Of a DNA stretch of 64,000 nucleotides, positions 49,270-57,598 are shown piece by piece. The notes below the pieces were generated by a model, which did no database searches, was not told the DNA's origin, and saw only the letters and a list, made by a program, of their open reading frames with translations. Origin of the DNA: Sphingomonas mollis (GTDB lineage Bacteria; Pseudomonadota; Alphaproteobacteria; Sphingomonadales; Sphingomonadaceae); assembly GCF_016427505.1 (NCBI RefSeq), contig NZ_JAELXS010000001.1, forward strand, positions 248,001-312,000, given 5' to 3'. Made by a program: the position numbers and the translations under genes. Within the stretch, counting starts at the first letter, position 1, and the number at the start of each line of letters is the position of its first letter.

Positions 49270-50574
49270 ATGAACGCAACGCTGGCACGCGGCGTCGCCG
49301 TGGGGGCGCTGGCCGGGCTGTTGTTCGGTTTCGACACGGCCGTCATCGCGGGGACGACGGCGGGCGTGCGTCAGGCGTTCTCGCTGGATGCGGCCGGCGT
49401 CGGCGTCACCGTGTCGAGCGCGTTGTGGGGTACGCTGGCCGGCGCCCTGCTGGCGGGAAAGCCGGGCGACCGGTTCGGCGCGCGCGTGTCGTTGCAGGCG
49501 ATCGCGCTGCTGTATGTCGTGTCGGGTCTGGGTTGCCTGCTGGCATGGGACTGGGGCGCGTTGCTGCTGTTCCGGGTGATGGCGGGGCTGGCGGTCGGTG
49601 CGTCGTCGGTGCTGGCGCCGGTGTATATCGCGGAGATCGCGCCGGCGGAGAAGCGCGGCGCCTTGGTCGGCGCGTTCCAGTTGAACGTCGTGCTGGGCAT
49701 CCTCGTCGCGTATCTGAGTAATTTCTGGGTTTCCAGCCTCGATCTCGGCGACTGGGAGTGGCGGGTGAAGTTCGGCGTCACGGCGGCGCCGGCGCTCTTG
49801 TTGCTGCTGTTGCTGTTCACCATCCCAGACAGCCCGCGCTGGCTGGCGGCAAAGCGCCGCGATGACGAGGCGTTGGACGTGCTGGGGCGGCTGGGCATCG
49901 CCGATCCAAAGGCGGAACTGGCGAGCTTTCACCGTGCTGACGACACCACCGGCGAGGCGAAGTTGAGCTGGCGGCGGCATCGCAAGCCGATGCTGCTGGC
50001 GATCACCATCGCCGCGTTCAACCAGCTGTCGGGCATCAACGCCATCCTCTATTATCTGAACGACATCTTCGCCGCCGCCGGCTTCGACAATGTGTCGGCG
50101 GACAAGCAGGCGATCGTGATCGGTGCCGCGAACCTGTTCTTCACCGCGCTGGCGCTGACCGTCATCGACCGGCTGGGGCGGCGGACGTTGCTGCTGATCG
50201 GATCGGTCGGGTTGACCGCGACGCTGGCGGGGACGGCGGCGGTGTTCCTGAGCGGGGTGGGCGAGGAGTGGCTGTTGTGGCTGCTGGTCGGTTTCATCGC
50301 GTTCTTCGCCTTCAGCCAGGGGGCGGTGATCTGGGTCTATGTCAGCGAGATCTTCCCGACCGAGGTGCGGGCGCGGGGACAGGCGCTGGGATCGTCGACC
50401 CATTGGGCGGTGGACGCGGTGATCGCCACCGGCTTTCCACTGGTCGCCGCCGCGTCGCGCGGGGCGCCGTTCGTGGTGTTCGCCGCGATGATGGCGGCGC
50501 AGTTCGTCGTCGTGCTGCTGTTCTTTCCGGAGACCAAGGGGAAGTCGCTGGAGAGGCTCGGCAGCGGGCTTTGA
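49270..50574 (+). CDS. sugar porter family MFS transporter
   Basis: This 434-residue transporter has 12 predicted helices and the sugar-porter marks: FGFDTAVIAGT in helix 1, RFGARVSL between helices 2 and 3, APVYIAEIAPAEKRGALV after helix 4, IPDSPRWLAA at the end of helix 6, DRLGRRTLLL after helix 8, and PETKGKSLERL at the C-terminus. It should bring in a monosaccharide by proton symport. The start at 49270 has GGGGGAGG upstream. It stands alone, facing away from the actP pair. Confidence 0.9.
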   Translation: MNATLARGVAVGALAGLLFGFDTAVIAGTTAGVRQAFSLDAAGVGVTVSSALWGTLAGALLAGKPGDRFGARVSLQAIALLYVVSGLGCLLAWDWGALLLFRVMAGLAVGASSVLAPVYIAEIAPAEKRGALVGAFQLNVVLGILVAYLSNFWVSSLDLGDWEWRVKFGVTAAPALLLLLLLFTIPDSPRWLAAKRRDDEALDVLGRLGIADPKAELASFHRADDTTGEAKLSWRRHRKPMLLAITIAAFNQLSGINAILYYLNDIFAAAGFDNVSADKQAIVIGAANLFFTALALTVIDRLGRRTLLLIGSVGLTATLAGTAAVFLSGVGEEWLLWLLVGFIAFFAFSQGAVIWVYVSEIFPTEVRARGQALGSSTHWAVDAVIATGFPLVAAASRGAPFVVFAAMMAAQFVVVLLFFPETKGKSLERLGSGL

Positions 50575-50584
50575 CGGGGCTTGT

Positions 50585-50629
50585 TGCGAATCGAAGTTCG
50601 CACTGATTCGCACCCGGACGAGGTTTTTT
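50585..50629 (+). terminator. possible terminator after the sugar porter, with two alternative hairpins
   Basis: GCGAATC (50586-50592) can pair with GATTCGC (50605-50611), or TGCGAA (50585-50590) can pair with TTCGCA (50597-50602). Both cannot form at once. A run of six T bases follows at 50624-50629, 12 bases after the longer stem, which is rather far for a classical intrinsic terminator. Confidence 0.35.
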
Positions 50630-50751
50630 CTCGCCTTGGGCGGGCGGCATGGAATGCATGCCTTTCGAGGATACCGGTTTGTTCGTGTGTAGGACAGCCC
50701 CGGATCATCGATGATTCAGAGCAAGTTGCGTGAAATCGGACCCACCCTCGA

Positions 50752-50820
50752 CCGTTCGGCCTGAGCGCAGTCGAAGGCCACCTTTCCACACGGTGCTTCG
50801 ACTTCGCTCAGCACGAACGG
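50752..50820. repeat. imperfect inverted repeat of a sphingomonad dispersed-repeat type
   Basis: The 268-base gap between the sugar porter and the MobA-like gene holds no gene. It contains two related 28-base arms at 50752-50779 and 50793-50820 (opening CCGTTCGGCCTGAGCGCAGT; complement of CCGTTCGTGCTGAGCGAAGT), separated by 13 bases. The CTGAGCGAAGTCGAAG core is a motif I associate with many intergenic copies in sphingomonad genomes. It can form a long hairpin and may also end the convergent transcripts. Confidence 0.65.
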
Positions 50821-50842
50821 GTCGGATTTAGCGCTTAGTGCT

Positions 50843-51604
50843 CTAGGGAAGCAGCGTTCTGACCAGGTCGAGGTCGGCGGGTTTGTCGACGTCGACGGCG
50901 GCCAGGCCATAGGGCGTCGCGACCACGGCCGCTTCCACGCCGGCACGGCGGCCGAGATGGCGAACGGCATCGTTCAACGTCAGGCGGCCGGTCAGGTAGC
51001 GGAGGAGCAGGCCGGGGCCGAGGCGGCGGACGATGCGCCAGGGGCGCTTGCGATCCGCCTCGACCTGCGCCCACAGGCCGATCGCGGCGGCGGCGCGGGG
51101 GGTGGCAAGCCAGAACAGGTTGCATCCCGACCATGCGCCATCGGCGAAGCGCAGATAGGTGCGGCGCGTGCCGGGCGCCGCCGCCTCGATCACGTCCTGC
51201 CGCGCCAGTAATGTCGCCACATCCGTGCCCGGCGGCAGATCGGCGATGAAGCGGTCGATCCACGCCGGCTGCAACAAGGCATGGTCGGCGGTGGTGACGA
51301 GCAGGGGCGCCCCCAGCGCCTCCAGCCCGCGCGCGACGCTGCCGCTCGGTCCCGACGCGGTCGGGATCACGCGCAGGCTCAGCCGGTTCGCCTCGGCAAT
51401 GACGGCGGGATCGTCCGCCGACACCGCGATCATCGTCGCGCCGGCCCCGCGCACGGCGGCGGCGACGCGGGCAAGCAGCGTCTCGCCGTTCAGCACGATC
51501 AGCGCCTTGTGCGGCACCCCAGCATAGGCGGCGAGCGGATCGACCACCCCCGGCCGCGACCCGGCGAGGATCAATGCCGACCAGCCTGTCGCCGTGTCGG
51601 TCAT
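50843..51604 (-). CDS. MobA-like NTP transferase
   Basis: This 253-residue protein has the nucleotidyltransferase fold of the MobA/GT-A type. The N-terminus WSALILAGSRPGVVDPLAAYAGVPHKALIVLNGETLLARV carries the nucleotide-binding loop in the usual place. The metal-binding acidic position is likely in VTTADHALLQP. It is not molybdenum-specific by sequence, so transfer of a nucleotide to a sugar, polyol or phosphoalcohol is more likely. The start at 51604 overlaps the stop of the preceding unknown protein (ATGA). It is the last gene of a same-strand run that also holds a lipid kinase. Confidence 0.78.
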   Translation of the reverse strand: MTDTATGWSALILAGSRPGVVDPLAAYAGVPHKALIVLNGETLLARVAAAVRGAGATMIAVSADDPAVIAEANRLSLRVIPTASGPSGSVARGLEALGAPLLVTTADHALLQPAWIDRFIADLPPGTDVATLLARQDVIEAAAPGTRRTYLRFADGAWSGCNLFWLATPRAAAAIGLWAQVEADRKRPWRIVRRLGPGLLLRYLTGRLTLNDAVRHLGRRAGVEAAVVATPYGLAAVDVDKPADLDLVRTLLP

Positions 51605-52482
51605 CGCCGCGACCGCCACACTTGCCAGAAGACCGCCGGTGCCGACAGGATCGGATGCCGCTCGCGCCACGGCGTCAGCGCCACCTTCACACCGGTATGC
51701 CGCTCCACCTTCCACAGGCCATAGGCGGCGGCGCCGTCGAAGGTGAAGGCGGCACGGACCAGCCGGGCGATGTTGAGCGGCTTGCCGGCGCGGCGGCGGC
51801 GGTGCCAGCGGGCGAGTATCCGTGCCCGGTCCGACACATCGGGGGTGAGGATGTCGCCGTCGCGGTCGAAGGCGATGCCACCGGCCTGCCACGCCAGCGG
51901 CAGGATCGCCTGATAGCGGCCGGCGCCGTGGTCGAGGATCTGCTCCTCCCGCCCGCTCTTTTCGACGCGCAGTTCGGCGGCATAGGTCTGGCGGAACAGC
52001 GCGCGCCAGTAATCTGCGGCGGTCCCGCGCGCTGGACCGAGCGCGGCGGCGAAGCGTGCGGCGGTTACGGCAGCGGCGGCGATCGCCTGCACCACGCCGG
52101 CGCGGGCCTCGTCATCGCGCTGCCAGACGAGGGCGGCGGGCTGGACGAAGCGGGTCCAGATCGTCGTGTCGATCAGGTCGCCCGATGCCGCCGCCCGAAA
52201 CGTCGCCAGCCGCATCGTCGCGATCTTGGCGCGCAGGGTGACGCCGTCGCGCGTGACTTCACGGTAGCTGACGGTCGGCCACAGCCCGCGTTCCGGCGGG
52301 CCGGCGGTCAGGACGTAGAAATCGAGCACGCCGTCGAGCGAGCCGGTGCGCAGGTTCGATCCATAGAACAGCACCGCCTGCACCGACGGCTCCGCCGCCA
52401 GCATCTCGGCAAGATCGCGCACTTCGATGCGAACCCCGGCGTCCAGCGCGGCGGCGACATACGCGTCCAGCGCGTCAATCAC
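51601..52482 (-). CDS. conserved protein of unknown function with a possible nucleotidyltransferase core
   Basis: This 293-residue protein is not one I can name. The region AVLFYGSNLRTGSLDGVLDFYVLT near residue 45 resembles the GS-x-D-h-[DE]-h core of the polymerase-beta nucleotidyltransferase fold, but the match is partial. The rest is mostly helical and ends in HPILSAPAVFWQVWRSRR. The reading frame requires a GTG start (52482), four bases after the lipid-kinase stop; an ATG in the overlap (52490) is out of frame and closes at once. It is coupled to the MobA-like gene downstream. It probably works with its neighbours in lipid or glycan synthesis. Confidence 0.6.
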   Translation of the reverse strand: MIDALDAYVAAALDAGVRIEVRDLAEMLAAEPSVQAVLFYGSNLRTGSLDGVLDFYVLTAGPPERGLWPTVSYREVTRDGVTLRAKIATMRLATFRAAASGDLIDTTIWTRFVQPAALVWQRDDEARAGVVQAIAAAAVTAARFAAALGPARGTAADYWRALFRQTYAAELRVEKSGREEQILDHGAGRYQAILPLAWQAGGIAFDRDGDILTPDVSDRARILARWHRRRRAGKPLNIARLVRAAFTFDGAAAYGLWKVERHTGVKVALTPWRERHPILSAPAVFWQVWRSRR

Positions 52483-52486
52483 GGGA

Positions 52487-53503
52487 TCATGGGGCGATGA
52501 AGGAGAGAACCGGCCCTTGCCGCACCGCCAGCTTGCCACCGGCGAAATGCTCGCCATCGAGGATGAAGCCATCGTCCAGCGACACCTCGAACGACGCGGT
52601 GTCGATATGGTGATACCCGGCCCGCCGCATCCAGTCGGCTTCCGATCCCGCCAGCAGGGCCGGGACGGTCAGCATCAGCCGCTTCGGCGGCGCATCGACT
52701 ACCAACAGCTTCATGCCGTCACGCGGTTGCCCGAACGGCTTCAGCCCCAGCGGCAACTGGCGCAGCGCAGAGGCGAGCAACAGATAGCGGGGCCGGGGAT
52801 CGACCGACCCGCCGGGCAGCTTCAGACCGAGCGGGGTGCCCACACGCCAACTGCTCGTGGCCCCGCCGAACATCGTCTGGATCAACGCCCAGCCGAGGGC
52901 GAGGCCGACCGCGACGCCGTTGAAGGCACCCGCGCGGTGCGTATGCTGGGCCAGTTCGGTCGCCTTCACGAACGCACCGGCGCCGAACAGGAAACCGCGC
53001 AGCGGGCGCGATCCGTCATCGCGCGCGATCTCGACCGGGCGGCGTTCGACCCGGCGGCCGCGCGTCACGGCGGCCAGCGCATCGGCCAGCGTCCAGCCGG
53101 ACGGAATGCCCAGATCGATCGCCAACGCGTTCGTCTTGCCCGACGGGATCACCGCGATATCGGGCCACTTGCCCTTCCACAGATGCGCGGCACAGGTCAG
53201 TACGTCGCGGACCGTGCCGTCACCACCGTCGATCACCAGCAGGTCGATCTTTCGCTCGGCGAACTCGGCCAGCGTATCGGCTAGTGCGGCGCGGGTGCCG
53301 GGTGCGGCGAGCAGGACGCTGTCGACGCCGGGCACGCCCGCTTCGTACTCCGCGCCATGGTTCAGATGGCTTTTGGGATTGCAGACGATGCCGATGCGCA
53401 GGCGACCGACCGCGGCGGCGGTCGGCGCGGCTTTCACCGTTACCGATCGCGCGGACTCAGGTCCGGCAAAGGCGAGAACGCTGGCAGGCGAAAATGACGA
53501 CAC
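52487..53503 (-). CDS. diacylglycerol/sphingosine kinase-family lipid kinase
   Basis: This 338-residue protein has the DAGK catalytic domain, with the ATP-binding motif IDGGDGTVRD at residues 91-100 and PSGKTNALAIDLGIP shortly after, as in DgkB, YegS and sphingosine kinases. It should phosphorylate a lipid such as diacylglycerol, a ceramide or a long-chain base. Sphingomonads make glycosphingolipids, so a ceramide-type substrate is worth considering, but the sequence cannot decide. It sits four bases before the unknown protein and 68 bases after the DUF2141 gene, on the same strand. Confidence 0.85.
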   Translation of the reverse strand: MSSFSPASVLAFAGPESARSVTVKAAPTAAAVGRLRIGIVCNPKSHLNHGAEYEAGVPGVDSVLLAAPGTRAALADTLAEFAERKIDLLVIDGGDGTVRDVLTCAAHLWKGKWPDIAVIPSGKTNALAIDLGIPSGWTLADALAAVTRGRRVERRPVEIARDDGSRPLRGFLFGAGAFVKATELAQHTHRAGAFNGVAVGLALGWALIQTMFGGATSSWRVGTPLGLKLPGGSVDPRPRYLLLASALRQLPLGLKPFGQPRDGMKLLVVDAPPKRLMLTVPALLAGSEADWMRRAGYHHIDTASFEVSLDDGFILDGEHFAGGKLAVRQGPVLSFIAP

Positions 53504-53571
53504 GCTTACCTCGCTACCGCGAACATGGCATGGCTGCTACAAATTTGTGACGGGATCATCACGATCGCTCC

Positions 53572-54033
53572 TCAACGACGGTAACGCATCGCCATGCGGA
53601 TGGTCGCACCGCCGGCGGGAACGGCGAACCGTGCGGACGCGAACGAGGGCAGGCCGATCGAGGTCGGCGCATCGTTGGAAAAGCCGAATCCTTCCTTGGG
53701 CGCCCACAGCGTCCGGTTGAAACTGTGGTCGCCATTCTCGTCGTGATATTGCGCGATGGCGTAGTAACCGGGCGGCAGCCAGAAACAGGCGGTGGTCGCC
53801 GGCGCGCGGGTCGGCACGCGCGCGCGCAGCAACTTGCCGCCCTTGGCCAGAAAGCGGCCCTTGTCGTCCGGATAGACGGTGAACGCGACCTCGCCGTCGC
53901 CGCTGTGCAGGCCGGTCGCCTGCACGGTCAGCTTCACCGCATTGCCACCGGGCGTGCCGGTGCAGGATTGCGCCGCCGCCGGGACGGCCGCCATCACGCC
54001 CGACAGGGCGGCGAGCAGGAACAGGGTTTTCAT
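53572..54033 (-). CDS. DUF2141 exported protein
   Basis: This 153-residue secreted protein has a signal peptide (MKTLFLLAALSGVMAAVPAAAQ) and matches DUF2141. Family features are GDGEVAFTVYPDDKGRFL, YYAIAQYHDENGDHSFNRTLWAPKEGFGFSNDA and a C-terminal beta strand. The Asp/Asn-rich DENGD loop suggests calcium binding in a transthyretin-like fold. Start 54033 has AGAG nine bases upstream; ATG 54042 (MRSMKT) is an alternative. Function is unknown, and it may act in the envelope with the neighbouring flippase. Confidence 0.85.
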   Translation of the reverse strand: MKTLFLLAALSGVMAAVPAAAQSCTGTPGGNAVKLTVQATGLHSGDGEVAFTVYPDDKGRFLAKGGKLLRARVPTRAPATTACFWLPPGYYAIAQYHDENGDHSFNRTLWAPKEGFGFSNDAPTSIGLPSFASARFAVPAGGATIRMAMRYRR

Positions 54034-54086
54034 CGAACGCATCTCTTTTCGCAACTGCGATAAGGATGTGGGCGTGAACCGCGGCT

Positions 54087-55436
54087 TTACTGTGGCGAAT
54101 TGTGGCGAGGGGCGCGTGACAGGCGCAGCGCGGCGATCGCCATCAGCACCGCGACCGCCGCCGATCCCACCGTCACTGCCATCGCGACCCCGGTGGCGCC
54201 GTACCAGGGGGTCAGCATCGCAGTCGCGCCGAACAGCACGCCGACGCCGGCGGCCCGGATCGCGAAGACGCTGCCCGCGCGCTGCATCGCGGTCATCACC
54301 GTATCGACGCCGGTCGTCGCCAGATCGAGGCAGCCGGCGACCGACAGCCACAGCAGGACCGGCCACGCGCCCCGGAAATCACGCCCGCCGACCAGATTCA
54401 GCACCGGCTTGCCCGCCACCAGCACCAGCGCCATGATCGCCACCGCCGCCAGTCCGCTGCCCAGGAACAACCGCGACATCAGCCGCGCAAGGAGCGCCGG
54501 CGGGGCATCGCGCAACGTCTTCACCACCTCCGGAAAAGCGGCACGCGAGATGAGTTGCGACAATTTCGCCAGCGCCTGCGCGATCTGCGAGGCGAGGCGG
54601 AACACGCCCGCCGCCGCCGGTCCCGCCGCCGCGCCGACCAGCAGCAACGGGATCTGCTTGCTCGACAGGCCGAGCGTGGAGCTGGCATTGGTGCTGAGCG
54701 CGAAGCGGACGATGCCGGGATGCTCACGCGCCAGATGCCGCGATCCGCGCCCGCGCCACATCAGCCCCAGATCGCCGCTGCGCGCGACCATGATCCAGTA
54801 TGTCGCCGCGGTCAGCACCTCCGCCGCCGCCCACGCCGCCAGAAACCCCTGCACGGTCGGATGGATCAGCCACACCCCGATCGCGCCGAAGAAGCGCGCG
54901 ACCGGCGTCACGCTGTCGGCGATGGCGGCCAGCGCGAACCGGTCGCGCAGGCGCAGGATGCCGAGCGGCGTCGACCGGATCGTGACGAGCTGGATGATGA
55001 CGAAGATCAGCGTCGCCCGCTTCAGCGTGGCACCGATGCCCAGCGCCTCGCCCCACAGGTCGAGGATCAGCCAGGCCAGCCCGGCCCCGACGATCGATCC
55101 CAGAAAATCGAGGATCGCGCTGCCCCGGAACAGCCGGGCCAGCGCCCCGTCGTCGCGGGTGGCGAGCGGACCGACGCCGTATTGCACGATCACCTGCCAG
55201 CTTTGGAACGCGACCAGCGTCGCCAGCGTCTGCGCCGCGCCGGTGATGAGCGCGAAGCGGCCGAACCCGACGACGCCCAGCGAGCGCGTGGCGATACCCA
55301 GATAGAACAGGGACAGCACCGCCAGCACGCTGCGGCTTGCCAGCAGCCAGCCGAGATTGCGCGCGGCGGCGCGGAACAGGCCGCCCGAACTATCCCCGGA
55401 CGGCAGGGGGGACGATGATGGCGGGGGGCTCGACAT
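54087..55436 (-). CDS. polysaccharide/lipid flippase-like membrane protein (MOP family)
   Basis: This 449-residue protein has about 12-14 transmembrane helices and matches the Wzx-like polysaccharide exporter branch of the MOP superfamily. The first helix pair is LGWLLASRSVLAVLSLFYLGIATRSLGVVGFGRFALIT, and a Pro/Ser-rich N-terminal tail (SSPPPSSSPLPSGDSSGG) precedes it. It should move lipid-linked glycans or similar lipids across the inner membrane. The start at 55436 is 45 bases from the divergent amidotransferase frame. DUF2141 and the lipid kinase follow on the same strand. Confidence 0.82.
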   Translation of the reverse strand: MSSPPPSSSPLPSGDSSGGLFRAAARNLGWLLASRSVLAVLSLFYLGIATRSLGVVGFGRFALITGAAQTLATLVAFQSWQVIVQYGVGPLATRDDGALARLFRGSAILDFLGSIVGAGLAWLILDLWGEALGIGATLKRATLIFVIIQLVTIRSTPLGILRLRDRFALAAIADSVTPVARFFGAIGVWLIHPTVQGFLAAWAAAEVLTAATYWIMVARSGDLGLMWRGRGSRHLAREHPGIVRFALSTNASSTLGLSSKQIPLLLVGAAAGPAAAGVFRLASQIAQALAKLSQLISRAAFPEVVKTLRDAPPALLARLMSRLFLGSGLAAVAIMALVLVAGKPVLNLVGGRDFRGAWPVLLWLSVAGCLDLATTGVDTVMTAMQRAGSVFAIRAAGVGVLFGATAMLTPWYGATGVAMAVTVGSAAVAVLMAIAALRLSRAPRHNSPQ

Positions 55437-55481
55437 GCGTCCGTCGGGGATTAAGCGGCTCGACCGGATGCGGCAAGAGCC

Positions 55482-57431
55482 GTGACATGGCGGGCGGGTC
55501 CGCCCTATGCGCTGATCGCGATCAATCGGGAGTATGGCACCATCTGCGGCATCGCCGGTCTTTATGCACGCGGACGGGGCGTCTCCGCCGACACGGTGCG
55601 CGCGCAATGCGCCGCGATCGTCCACCGCGGTCCGGACGACGAGGGCGTGTTCGTCGATCGCGATTTCGGATTCGGCATGCGGCGGCTCAGCATCGTCGAT
55701 CTGGCCGGCGGGCATCAGCCCTTTCATTCGCCGGGTGGCCGCTATGCGCTGGTGTTCAACGGCGAAATCTACAACTTCCCCGCCCTGCGCGCCGAGCTGG
55801 CGGCGATGGGCCGGGCGTTCGACAGCCATGGTGATACCGAGGTCGTTCTGGCCGGCTATGAACGCTGGGGCGACGGCATCTGGTCGCGGCTGGACGGGAT
55901 GTTCGCGGTGGCGGTGTGGGATCGGGCGACCCGCACGCTGACGCTGGCGCGCGACCCGGTGGGGATCAAGCCTCTCTATTATACCGACCAGCCCGCCGGG
56001 TTCGCCTTCGCATCGGAACTGAAGGCGCTGACGCTGCTGCCTGGTTTCGCGTTCGACACCGACGAGCGCGGGCTGCTCGACTATTTCCGCTTCGGGCATG
56101 TGCGAACGCCGCGATCGATCCATGCGCAGGTCAGGACGCTGCCGCCGGGGCATGTGCTGACGCTGGCGGCGGGCGGCGAGCCGGTGCTGCGTGCGTATTG
56201 GACGCCGCGCTACACGACGCCCGAACCGCTCGGCGACGGCGAATGGGTCGACCGGTTCCGCACCCGGTGGCTGGAAACCGTGGCGGAACAGATGGTCGCG
56301 GATGTCGAGGTCGGCGCGTTCCTGTCGGGTGGAGTCGATTCGTCGGCGGTGGTGGCCGCGATGATGCGGATATCCGATCGCCCGGTCCGCACCTTCACGA
56401 TCGGTTTCCCCGACCCGCGCGTCGACGAAAGCGGCCCGGCGGAGGCGATCGCCCGCGCGCTCGGCACCCGTCACGAAAGCCGGCGACTGGAAATGGCCCA
56501 CGCCCGCGATCTGCTGCCGGCGGTGGCGGCGGCCTATGACGAGCCGTTCGCCGACCCGTCGATGGTGCCGACCTGGTATGTCAGCAAGGTGGCGGCCGAA
56601 CAGGTGAAGGTCGCGCTGTCGGGGGACGGCGGCGACGAACTGTTCTTCGGCTATAAACGCCACGCCACCGAACGCCGGATCGGCCGCCTGCCAGCCCCCC
56701 TGCGCCATGCCGCCCGGGCGATCGGCGCGATCCCGCCGCTGCCCTCGCGCGCGCTGAACGAGCGTATCCAGCGATGGACGAAGACGGCGGCGAGCGCGGG
56801 CCTGCCCAGCGGCGTCGCGCGGTTCTTCGCCAAGACGCAGATCACGGCGGCGGGCTTTCGAAATCGCGTCTTCACCCCCGATTTCCTCGCCCGCGCCGGT
56901 GGCGGCGAGGGTGAGATCGAGCGGCTGTGCGCAGAATATTTTCCCGATGCCGGTGCGATTTCGGCCGACACGCTGGAGCAGTTCGGCCTGTGCGACCTGG
57001 CGCTCAACCTGCCCGGCGCGATGCTGACCAAAGTCGATCGCGCCAGCATGGCGCACTCGCTGGAGGTGCGGGTGCCGATGCTCGGCCAGCCGATGATCGA
57101 TCTGGCATTGGGGACGCCGGTGCACATGAAGCTGAACGGCCGGGTGGGGAAGCATGTGGTGCGCGAAGCCATCGCGCCATGGCTGCCCACCGGCATCCTC
57201 GACCGCCGCAAGCAGGGTTTCCAGATGCCGCTGTCGGCGTGGTTCGCGGGCGATTTCGGTCGCTATGCCGAGGAGCTGTGGCGCGACAGCGGTGCGCGAG
57301 GCGAGAGTATCTGGCACGCGGCGGCGGTGGATCGGGTGTTCGCCGATCACCGTGCGGGGAAGCGGGATTACAGCCGCTTTCTTTACGCGCTGGCGGTGTA
57401 TTGTTTGTGGCGGGTCAGGACGGGCTCCTGA
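55482..57431 (+). CDS. AsnB-type glutamine-dependent amidotransferase/asparagine synthetase, start codon unclear
   Basis: This protein matches the AsnB/exopolysaccharide asparagine-synthase family. It has an N-terminal class II glutaminase domain (CGIAGLYARGRG, VHRGPDDEG, LVFNGEIYN, SHGDTEVVL) and a C-terminal synthetase domain with the ATP motif FLSGGVDSSAV. In this family the catalytic Cys is residue 2 after Met. Here the codon before that Cys is ATC (55542-55544), with GGGAG nine bases upstream and no ATG, GTG or TTG in that position. The only in-frame ATG (55482) adds 21 residues before Cys22. Either an AUC start or a cleaved propeptide is required. Such enzymes amidate sugars or amino acids in surface polysaccharides. 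Confidence 0.85.
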   Translation: MTWRAGPPYALIAINREYGTICGIAGLYARGRGVSADTVRAQCAAIVHRGPDDEGVFVDRDFGFGMRRLSIVDLAGGHQPFHSPGGRYALVFNGEIYNFPALRAELAAMGRAFDSHGDTEVVLAGYERWGDGIWSRLDGMFAVAVWDRATRTLTLARDPVGIKPLYYTDQPAGFAFASELKALTLLPGFAFDTDERGLLDYFRFGHVRTPRSIHAQVRTLPPGHVLTLAAGGEPVLRAYWTPRYTTPEPLGDGEWVDRFRTRWLETVAEQMVADVEVGAFLSGGVDSSAVVAAMMRISDRPVRTFTIGFPDPRVDESGPAEAIARALGTRHESRRLEMAHARDLLPAVAAAYDEPFADPSMVPTWYVSKVAAEQVKVALSGDGGDELFFGYKRHATERRIGRLPAPLRHAARAIGAIPPLPSRALNERIQRWTKTAASAGLPSGVARFFAKTQITAAGFRNRVFTPDFLARAGGGEGEIERLCAEYFPDAGAISADTLEQFGLCDLALNLPGAMLTKVDRASMAHSLEVRVPMLGQPMIDLALGTPVHMKLNGRVGKHVVREAIAPWLPTGILDRRKQGFQMPLSAWFAGDFGRYAEELWRDSGARGESIWHAAAVDRVFADHRAGKRDYSRFLYALAVYCLWRVRTGS

Positions 57432-57452
57432 TCGTTCCGCCAGTCCTTCCCT

Positions 57453-57561
57453 CCGTCATCCCGGCGAACGCCGGGACCCATGGACACGCAGGTCGGGGTA
57501 AGTTTGCACCCGCTATCTAATGCGCCCCAACCATGGGTCCCGGCGTTCGCCGGGATGACGG
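57453..57561. repeat. perfect 31-bp inverted repeat between convergent genes
   Basis: Two identical 31-base arms in opposite orientation lie at 57453-57483 and 57531-57561, with 47 bases between them. Each arm also holds an internal palindrome, CCCGGCGAACGCCGGG, that folds into its own hairpin. The arms lie between the convergent amidotransferase and phosphatidyltransferase genes, so they can end transcription from both sides. The CATCCCGGCGAACGCCGGGA core is one I associate with repeated intergenic copies in sphingomonads and related bacteria, which suggests a miniature mobile or REP-like element. Confidence 0.8.
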
Positions 57562-57598
57562 AAGGGGGGATGGGACATGGGATTAATCCCCACCAAAA

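Noticed and set aside
50704-50715. 12-bp palindrome ATCATCGATGAT
   Set aside because: It is short and far from the start of any gene (both neighbours end here), so chance is the simplest reading.
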